NCBI RefSeq assembly: GCF_006228125.1
Contig: NZ_VDFY01000119.1
Coordinates: 1 to 37,814 of the forward strand
Reading direction: 5' to 3'
Origin: Micromonospora orduensis
Lineage (GTDB): Bacteria; Actinomycetota; Actinomycetes; Mycobacteriales; Micromonosporaceae
Length of the DNA: 37,814 nucleotides
In this document: in pieces, positions 32,235-37,814 of the stretch
How positions within the stretch are numbered: position 1 is the stretch's first letter
How the letters are laid out: every line of letters begins with the position of its first letter
The notes under the pieces: generated by a model
What the model was told of the DNA's origin: nothing
The model's database searches: none
Seen by the model: only the letters and a program-made list of their open reading frames with translations
Made by a program: the position numbers and the translations under genes

Positions 32235-33627
32235 GGAGCTGGAGCTGGCCGGGCAGGTCGTCGAGCTGGTCCGGCGGCTCGGTGGGCCGGGCGCGCAGGC
32301 CGAGGCGGTGGTGACCCGGGCCGACCTGGCGCTGACCCGGTTCGCCAACTCGGCCATCCACCAGAACGTCTCCGAGTCGACAGTCGGTGTCCGGCTGCGG
32401 CTGCACCTGGATGGGCGGACCGCCGGGGGCAGCGGAAGCATCGTGACAGCCGACGGGCTGCGCGCGCTTGTCGAGCGCACCCTGGCCGCCGCGCGCCTCG
32501 GCCCGCTCGACCCGGCCTGGCCGGGCCTGGCGCCGCCCACACCCGCGCCTGCGGCGCCGCCCGTCGACGAGGCGACCGCGTACGCCGAGCCGGATCAGCG
32601 GGCCGACCGGGTGGGCGCGTTCGTCGCCGCCGCCGGGGGCCTGAGCACCGCCGGTTACTGCCGTACCGCGCACCGGTCGTCGGCGTTCGCCAACTCGGCC
32701 GGGCACACGGCGTCCGGCCGCTCCGCCGACGCCGCGATGGACGGCATCGCCCGTCGCGACGGCGCGGACGGGGTGGCCCGGCGTTACGCCGACCGGCTGT
32801 CCGACCTCGACGGCGCCGAACTGGGCGCGCACGCTGCCGCGAAGGCGCAGGCCGCGGCCGACCCGGTCGAGCTGCCACCGGGGCGGTACGAGGTGGTGTT
32901 CGAACCGGCCGCCGTGGCGGACCTGTTGCAGAACCTGTCCTGGTACGGCTTCAACGGCAAGCGGTACGTCGAGCGGCAGTCCTTCGCCGAGCCGGGCGTC
33001 GCCCAGTTCGACAGGTCGGTGACCCTGGTGGACGACCCGTTGGGCGCGTCGGGGCTGCCGTTCGACGCCGAGGGCACCGGTCGGCGGGCACTGACCCTGG
33101 TCGAGGCGGGCACCACCCGCGCGGTGGCGCACGACCGGCGGACGGCCGTCGAGGCGGGTGCGGAGTCCACCGGGCACGCCGTGGCCGGTGGCGCCACCTG
33201 GGGTCCGATGGCACGCAACCTGCGCCTGTCCGGCGCGGCGGCGGGGCCGGCGAGCGCGGCGGGCCGGAGCACCACCGGCGCGGCGGCCGGCGCGGTCGGC
33301 GACGCGGACACCGCAGCGCTGGTCGCCGGGGTACGCCGGGGGCTGCTGGTGAGCGATCTCTGGTACACGAGGGTGCTCGACCCGAAGAGCCTGGTGATCA
33401 CGGGGTTGACCCGCAACGGGGTCTGGCTGATCGAGGACGGCACTGTCGTACGGGCGGTCCGTGACCTGCGGTTCACCGAGTCGTACCCCCGGGCGCTCGG
33501 GCCGGGCGCGGTGCTCGGGCTGGGCGCGCGGCCGGTGCGCCAACCGGACCGGGTGGACGGTGCCTGGTGGGCCGCGCCCTCGGTGCGGCTGGCGTCCTGG
33601 CACTTCACCGGGGGTGCTTCCGGGTGA
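32230..33627 (+). CDS. pmbA: TldE/PmbA-type metalloprotease partner subunit
   Basis: This 465-residue protein is the homolog of TldD without the HExxxH motif, as in PmbA/TldE: the equivalent region reads VAQFDRSVTLVDDPL. Conserved family segments include TRFANSAIHQNV near residue 38, DLLQNLSWYGFNGKRYVERQSF and DLWYTRVLDPKSLVITGLTRNGVWLIEDG. It should form a heterodimer with TldD and shape the substrate channel. The start GTG 32230 lies in the partial third repeat unit. The only RBS-like sequence is GGGG in the preceding copy, 8-12 nt upstream (AAAGGGGTCTCAGC), so the repeat provides the translation signal. Confidence 0.9.
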   Translation: MRELELAGQVVELVRRLGGPGAQAEAVVTRADLALTRFANSAIHQNVSESTVGVRLRLHLDGRTAGGSGSIVTADGLRALVERTLAAARLGPLDPAWPGLAPPTPAPAAPPVDEATAYAEPDQRADRVGAFVAAAGGLSTAGYCRTAHRSSAFANSAGHTASGRSADAAMDGIARRDGADGVARRYADRLSDLDGAELGAHAAAKAQAAADPVELPPGRYEVVFEPAAVADLLQNLSWYGFNGKRYVERQSFAEPGVAQFDRSVTLVDDPLGASGLPFDAEGTGRRALTLVEAGTTRAVAHDRRTAVEAGAESTGHAVAGGATWGPMARNLRLSGAAAGPASAAGRSTTGAAAGAVGDADTAALVAGVRRGLLVSDLWYTRVLDPKSLVITGLTRNGVWLIEDGTVVRAVRDLRFTESYPRALGPGAVLGLGARPVRQPDRVDGAWWAAPSVRLASWHFTGGASG

Positions 33628-33799
33628 GCGGGCCGGGCGGACAGTGACGTTCTTAACAACGCGCCATCGATCGGCGTGCCAGGGCTTTTCCGCAGGCCGG
33701 ACACACGGGACACTCCCTTGCGCGGACGGCTCGCGAAGATCGGCGTAACGTGTGTCACTTAGCTGCGTCGGTCGATCCGGCGTGGTCGTTGGTGTGCGC

Positions 33800-33895
33800 A
33801 TGACGTGGCAGCGGGTGCGGGTTCGCCGGTCCGCGTGCCGACCGGAGAAAGATCAGCCCGCCCGTACGGGCCCGTCGAGGAGACGACTCGAATGA
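33800..33895 (+). CDS. Possible 31-codon upstream ORF of sdhC
   Basis: An ATG at 33800 opens a frame of 31 codons that ends with a TGA overlapping the sdhC ATG as ATGA. The peptide is very basic (12 Arg). The sdhC RBS (GAGGAGACG) is read as its last codons, including AGG and AGA. Third-position G+C is lower than in neighbours and no good RBS precedes it. It could be a leader peptide coupling translation to sdhC, or a chance frame in the 264-bp gap. Confidence 0.25.
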   Translation: MTWQRVRVRRSACRPEKDQPARTGPSRRRLE

Positions 33896-34698
33896 CTTCA
33901 ACGGCAACGAGGCCGCGGGGAGCGCGGGCGCGCGCCGCCATCGCGGCGAAGACGTTGCGTACCGACCGCTGGTGGTTCGCCCCGCTGATCACGGTGATCG
34001 GGCTCAGCGCCTGGGTCGCGTACGCGACGGTCCGGGTCTTCATGCACGACTTCTACTGGGTCGCGGATTACCACTACCTGACCCCGTTCTACTCGCCCTG
34101 CGTCACGGAGCGGTGTGTCGAGGGGGCCTCGCACTTCGGCCGTTTCCTGCCCGGCTGGTGGATCATCCCGGACGCCGCGCTGACCCTGCCGTTCCTGCTG
34201 CTGTTCCGGCTCACCTGCTACTACTACCGCAAGGCGTACTACCGGTCGTTCTGGCTGTCGCCGCCGGCCTGCGCCGTCCCGGACGGGCACAAGGAGTACG
34301 GCGGTGAGACCCGCTTCCCGCTGCTGGGCCAGAACCTGCACCGCTACTTCTTCTACGCCGCCGCGATCATCTCGCTGATCAACACCTGGGACGCGATCCT
34401 CGCCTTCCACTCGCCGAAGGGCTTCGGCTTCGGGCTGGGCAACATCATCCTGGTGCTCAACGTGGTGATGCTCTGGGCGTACACGATTTCCTGCCACTCC
34501 TGCCGGCACATCATCGGCGGCCGGCTCAAGCACTTCTCCAAGCACCCGGTGCGGTACAAGGCCTGGACCTTCGTCTCGGCGTTGAACGTCCGGCACATGC
34601 AGCTCGCCTGGATCACCCTCGGCACCCTGGCGCTGGCCGACTTCTACATCATGGCGCTCGCGGCCGGCTGGTTCTCCGACCTGCGGTTCATCAACTAA
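33892..34698 (+). CDS. sdhC: Succinate dehydrogenase membrane anchor, Sdh1-type
   Basis: This 268-residue membrane protein is encoded directly before sdhA. Five hydrophobic segments are visible, near residues 24-48, 87-107, 150-170, 180-200 and 240-262. It does not resemble the 4-helix heme-binding SdhC/SdhD of E. coli. Its size and position match the single anchor of mycobacterial Sdh1. At the end of the fourth segment comes C201-H202-S203-C204-R205-H206, a Cys/His cluster suited to a metal centre. I recall that the mycobacterial Sdh1 anchor has been described with a membrane-embedded Rieske-type [2Fe-2S] cluster. ATG 33892 lies behind GAGGAGACGACTCGA. Confidence 0.85.
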   Translation: MTSTATRPRGARARAAIAAKTLRTDRWWFAPLITVIGLSAWVAYATVRVFMHDFYWVADYHYLTPFYSPCVTERCVEGASHFGRFLPGWWIIPDAALTLPFLLLFRLTCYYYRKAYYRSFWLSPPACAVPDGHKEYGGETRFPLLGQNLHRYFFYAAAIISLINTWDAILAFHSPKGFGFGLGNIILVLNVVMLWAYTISCHSCRHIIGGRLKHFSKHPVRYKAWTFVSALNVRHMQLAWITLGTLALADFYIMALAAGWFSDLRFIN

Positions 34699-34710
34699 AG
34701 GGCCCCTGAC

Positions 34711-36639
34711 ATGACCACTACCACTCGCATCGAGCGACACCACTACGACGTCGTCGTCATCGGGGCCGGCGGCGCCGGTCTGCGCGCGGCGATCGAGGCC
34801 CGGCTCGCCGGCAAGAAGACCGCCATCATCTCCAAGTCGCTGTTCGGCAAGGCGCACACGGTGATGGCCGAGGGCGGAGCCGCCGCCGCGATGGGCAACG
34901 TGAACAGCCGGGACAACTGGCAGGTGCACTTCCGCGACACCATGCGCGGCGGCAAGTTCCTCAACAACTTCCGGATGGCCGAGCTGCACGCGAAGGAGTC
35001 GCCGCAGCGGATCTGGGAGCTGGAGACCTACGGTGCGCTCTTCGACCGCACCAAGGACGGCAAGATCTCCCAGCGCAACTTCGGTGGCCACGAGTACCCG
35101 CGCCTGGCGCACGTGGGCGACCGGACGGGCCTGGAGCTGATCCGCACCCTCCAGCAGAAGATCGTCTCCCTCCAGCAGGAGGACCACCGGGAGTTCGGCT
35201 CGTACGACGCCCGGATCAAGGTGTTCTCCGAGACCACCATCACCGAGCTGCTGCTCGACGGTGACCGGGTCGCCGGCGCGTTCGGCTACTACCGGGAGTC
35301 GGGCGAGTTCATCCTCTTCGAGGCGCCGGCCGTCGTGCTGGCCACCGGTGGCGTCGGACGCTCCTACAAGGTCACCTCGAACTCGTGGGAGTACACCGGC
35401 GACGGGCACGCGTTGGCGCTGCGCGCCGGGGCGACGCTGATCAACATGGAGTTCCTCCAGTTCCACCCGACCGGCATGGTCTGGCCGCCGTCGGTGAAGG
35501 GCATCCTGGTCACCGAGTCGGTGCGCGGTGACGGTGGCGTCCTGAAGAACTCCGAGGGCAAGCGGTTCATGTTCGACTACGTCCCCGACGTCTTCCGCAA
35601 GCAGTACGCGGAGACCGAGGAGGAGGCGGACCGCTGGTACACCGACCCGGACAACAACCGGCGTCCGCCGGAGCTGCTGCCCCGCGACGAGGTGGCCCGC
35701 GCGATCAACAGCGAGGTGAAGGCCGGGCGGGGCTCCCCCGCCGGTGGTGTCTTCCTGGACATCGCGAGCCGGCGTTCGGCGGACGAGATCCGCCGCCGGC
35801 TGCCGTCGATGTACCACCAGTTCAAGGAGCTGGCCGACGTCGACATCACGGCCGAGCCGATGGAGGTCGGGCCGACCTGCCACTACGTGATGGGCGGCGT
35901 CGAGGTGGACCCGGACTCGGGTGCCGCGTTCGGCCACGTACGCGGGCTGTTCGCCGCCGGTGAGGTCTCCGGCGGTATGCACGGCTCCAACCGACTGGGC
36001 GGCAACTCCCTGTCCGACCTGCTGGTCTTCGGCAAGCGGGCGGGCGGGCACGCGGCGAGCTACGCCGACGGGCTGGCCGCCCGGCCGAAGGTGGCCGTGG
36101 ACGCGGTCGAGGCCGCTGTGGAGACCGCCCTGGCGCCGTTGCAGCGGGACACCGGCGAGAGCCCGTACACCCTCCAGCAGGACCTCCAGGCGGTGATGGG
36201 GGATCTGGTGGGCATCATCCGCCGCGAGGGTGAGCTGGCCGACGCGCTGGTCCGGCTCGCCGAGCTGCGGGAGCGGGTGGCCAAGGTGAGCGCGGCCGGG
36301 GGCCGACGCTACAACCCGGGCTGGCACCTGGCCCTGGACCTGCGCAACATGCTTGTGGTCTCGGAGTGCACCGCGAAGGCGGCGCTGGAGCGGCAGGAGT
36401 CGCGCGGCGGGCACACCCGGGAGGACTACCCGGCGATGGAGCCGAAGTGGCGGCAGGTCAACCTGGTCTGCTCGCTGGACGGCGACACCGTACGGCTGAC
36501 CCGCAAGCCGCTGCCGAAGATGCGACCGGAGCTGATCGGCCTCTTCGACCGGGCCGAGCTGGCCAAGTACCTCACCGACGAGGAGCTCGCCGACTTCGAT
36601 GCTCTCGTCGCCGACGCTGGAGAGGCGGACAACCGATGA
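34711..36639 (+). CDS. sdhA: Succinate dehydrogenase flavoprotein subunit
   Basis: SdhA oxidises succinate to fumarate with covalently bound FAD. The Rossmann motif VVIGAGGAGLRAA lies at residues 15-27. The FAD-linking His is H49 in GKAHTVMAEGG. The substrate region has H252 (QFHPTGM) and R272 (TESVRGDGG), and the C-terminal dinucleotide contact has GLFAAGEVSGGMHGSNRLGGNSL. The 642-residue length is that of the Sdh1-type subunit, longer than E. coli SdhA. ATG 34711 follows sdhC by 12 bp, and its stop overlaps the sdhB start as ATGA. Confidence 0.96.
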   Translation: MTTTTRIERHHYDVVVIGAGGAGLRAAIEARLAGKKTAIISKSLFGKAHTVMAEGGAAAAMGNVNSRDNWQVHFRDTMRGGKFLNNFRMAELHAKESPQRIWELETYGALFDRTKDGKISQRNFGGHEYPRLAHVGDRTGLELIRTLQQKIVSLQQEDHREFGSYDARIKVFSETTITELLLDGDRVAGAFGYYRESGEFILFEAPAVVLATGGVGRSYKVTSNSWEYTGDGHALALRAGATLINMEFLQFHPTGMVWPPSVKGILVTESVRGDGGVLKNSEGKRFMFDYVPDVFRKQYAETEEEADRWYTDPDNNRRPPELLPRDEVARAINSEVKAGRGSPAGGVFLDIASRRSADEIRRRLPSMYHQFKELADVDITAEPMEVGPTCHYVMGGVEVDPDSGAAFGHVRGLFAAGEVSGGMHGSNRLGGNSLSDLLVFGKRAGGHAASYADGLAARPKVAVDAVEAAVETALAPLQRDTGESPYTLQQDLQAVMGDLVGIIRREGELADALVRLAELRERVAKVSAAGGRRYNPGWHLALDLRNMLVVSECTAKAALERQESRGGHTREDYPAMEPKWRQVNLVCSLDGDTVRLTRKPLPKMRPELIGLFDRAELAKYLTDEELADFDALVADAGEADNR

Positions 36640-37703
36640 GCGCGAAGCGTCAGTTCCGGATCTGGCGGGGCGACGAGACCGGCGGCGACCTGCAGGACTA
36701 CATGGTCGAGGTGAACGAGGGCGAGGTCGTCCTCGACGTCATCCACCGCCTGCAGGCCACCGACGCGCCCGACCTGGCCTGCCGGTGGAACTGCAAGGCC
36801 GGCAAGTGCGGCTCCTGCTCCATGGAGATCAACGGCAAGCCGCGGCTGGGTTGCATGACCCGGATGTCGACCTTCGGCGACGACGAGACCGTCACGGTCA
36901 CCCCGCTGCGCACCTTCCCGGTCATCCGGGACCTGGTCACCGACGTCTCGTTCAACTACGAGAAGGCGCGGGAGACTCCGGCGTTCGCCCCACCGGCGGA
37001 CGTGGCCCCGGGTGACTACCGGATGCAGCAGGTCGACGTGGAGCGCTCGCAGGAGTTCCGCAAGTGCATCGAGTGCTTCCTGTGCCAGACCGTGTGCCAC
37101 GTGATCCGTGACCACGACGAGAACAAGCAGGCGTTCTCCGGGCCGCGGTACTTCATCCGGGCGGCCGAGCTGGACATGCACCCGCTGGATGCCCGGACCG
37201 ACCGCAAGGAGTACGCGCAGGCCGAACAGGGCCTCGGCTTCTGCAACATCACCAAGTGCTGCACCGAGGTCTGCCCCGAGCACATCAAGATCACTGACAA
37301 CGGGATCATCCCCATGAAGGAACGGGTCGTCGACCGCAGGTACGATCCCCTTGTGTGGCTTGGTAGCAAGATCTTCCGTAGGGGCGAGACGCCTCAGACC
37401 AGCGTGACCACCGCCCGTCAGGGCTCGGCGACGTCGTCGGGCGCGACCGGGGGTGGGTTGCACTCACACGCGGGTGGCTCCCACGACCCGCGGGCCGAGG
37501 TGCAGGCGCAGAGCGGCGTCAACTGGGACCGGGAGGTGCCCCACCCGACCGCTCCGGCAGTCGACGACCGGGGCAGGCTGCCGCTGACCGAGCTCACCTT
37601 CGACCGGGCCGCCGCGCCGTCGCCGTTCGGCGACGACGTGACCTTCCCGCTGCCTCCGGAGCACCTGAACTTCGCCCACCCGGAGCAGGACGACAAGCAC
37701 TGA
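36636..37703 (+). CDS. sdhB: Succinate dehydrogenase iron-sulfur subunit with long C-terminal tail
   Basis: SdhB passes electrons from FAD to the quinone site. The [2Fe-2S] ligands are C53, C58, C61 and C73 (WNCKAGKCGSC ... LGC). The C-terminal cluster Cys occur in KCIECFLCQTVC (144-154) and KCCTEVCP (208-214), for [4Fe-4S] and [3Fe-4S]. The conserved fold ends near residue 248 (SKIFRR). A further 105 residues, rich in Gly/Ser/His and then acidic/Pro, have no counterpart in standard SdhB. They end LTFDRAAAPSPFGDDVTFPLPPEHLNF-like and HPEQDDKH. ATG 36636 overlaps the sdhA stop. Confidence 0.95.
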   Translation: MSAKRQFRIWRGDETGGDLQDYMVEVNEGEVVLDVIHRLQATDAPDLACRWNCKAGKCGSCSMEINGKPRLGCMTRMSTFGDDETVTVTPLRTFPVIRDLVTDVSFNYEKARETPAFAPPADVAPGDYRMQQVDVERSQEFRKCIECFLCQTVCHVIRDHDENKQAFSGPRYFIRAAELDMHPLDARTDRKEYAQAEQGLGFCNITKCCTEVCPEHIKITDNGIIPMKERVVDRRYDPLVWLGSKIFRRGETPQTSVTTARQGSATSSGATGGGLHSHAGGSHDPRAEVQAQSGVNWDREVPHPTAPAVDDRGRLPLTELTFDRAAAPSPFGDDVTFPLPPEHLNFAHPEQDDKH

Positions 37704-37716
37704 GCACCTCGACAAC

Positions 37717-37750
37717 GACGGGGGCCGCGGCGAAAGCCACGGCCCCCGTC
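37717..37750 (+). terminator. Terminator hairpin of the sdhCAB operon
   Basis: GACGGGGGCCGCGGC (37717-37731) pairs with 37736-37750 around a GAAA tetraloop, with a single C-A mismatch. It starts 13 nt after the sdhB stop. A second, looser inverted repeat (CCCCGCG 37772-37778 with CGCGGGG 37802-37808) lies at the window edge and may belong to the next gene. Confidence 0.8.
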
Positions 37751-37814
37751 CTGTTCCCACCCAGCTTCCGTCCCCGCGATCCCCGGTGGGCAGGGGCCGG
37801 GCGCGGGGTCAGGG

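Noticed and set aside
30673..33627. tldD/pmbA considered as part of a ribosomal peptide (azole or microcin-like) maturation cluster.
   Set aside because: No precursor peptide, YcaO, cyclodehydratase or export gene lies nearby; the neighbours are Uma2 and sdh genes.
33628..33891. Search for a Rex, DtxR or CRP-like site upstream of sdhC.
   Set aside because: The region has partial words such as CGTGTGTCAC and ACTTAGCT but no full two-fold site, and no convincing -35/-10 pair with normal spacing.
33898..36414. An 838-codon open frame antisense to sdhC-sdhA.
   Set aside because: High GC leaves long stop-free antisense frames. The translation is low complexity (Arg, Val, Gly, His) with no domain, while the opposite strand encodes clear SdhC and SdhA.

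Overview
The window is GC-rich, densely packed actinobacterial chromosome. Codons end mostly in G or C, many starts are GTG, stop/start overlaps are common, and a mycothiol gene (mshB) is present. Gene content and the style of the short intergenic repeats fit Micromonosporaceae, most likely Micromonospora. That genus call is inference from memory of such genomes. No rRNA, tRNA, insertion sequence, prophage, CRISPR array or biosynthetic gene cluster was seen. Most of the window is core metabolism, so the unusual points are regulatory and structural details.

Layout. 1-2.9 kb: a partial LOG-family gene, a small ORF ending in a perfect 18-bp hairpin, then divergent dapE and dapD. 2.9-7.5 kb: a large secreted subtilase, divergent from a maltose O-acetyltransferase-like gene and a RibD/DHFR-like reductase; the promoter gap holds a palindrome also found at 437-449. 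7.5-11 kb: a minus-strand run of tyrA, a SIMPL-domain protein and a P-loop kinase, preceded by an unknown helical protein. 11-14.4 kb: an M48 metalloprotease with a long tail, then fdxA-dapC. 14.4-19.6 kb: a GNAT enzyme, two small membrane proteins, mshB, and an S9 prolyl oligopeptidase-like enzyme. 19.6-23.6 kb: a regulator-rich stretch with two XRE-type HTH proteins, a tiny overlapping gene, a two-domain VOC protein and an AraC/GyrI-type regulator. 23.7-29.9 kb: a complete dipeptide/oligopeptide ABC importer, transcribed in the order dppD-dppF-dppC-dppB-dppA and closed by a 20-bp perfect hairpin. 30.1-33.6 kb: a Uma2-family protein and the tldD/pmbA metalloprotease pair, separated by a 62-bp tandem repeat. 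33.8-37.7 kb: sdhC-sdhA-sdhB, succinate dehydrogenase of the mycobacterial Sdh1 type, closed by a GAAA-loop hairpin.

How genes work together. dapD, dapC and dapE make three consecutive steps of the succinylase route to meso-diaminopimelate and lysine, split over two loci 11 kb apart. The Dpp proteins form one importer: a lipoprotein receptor, two permeases and two ATPases. TldD and PmbA form a peptide-degrading heterodimer. SdhABC couples succinate oxidation to quinone reduction.

The points I rate highest are: a pair of identical CATACCGGGTATG operators; a dispersed and tandem repeat between tldD and pmbA with a relic near dapD; an HTH protein with a C-terminal beta-barrel-like sensor domain; a Cys/His cluster in the SdhC membrane anchor together with a 105-residue SdhB tail; a dapC with no ATG/GTG/TTG start that would keep its conserved N-terminus; and several genes with a -10 box 6-7 nt before the start codon, suggesting leaderless mRNAs.
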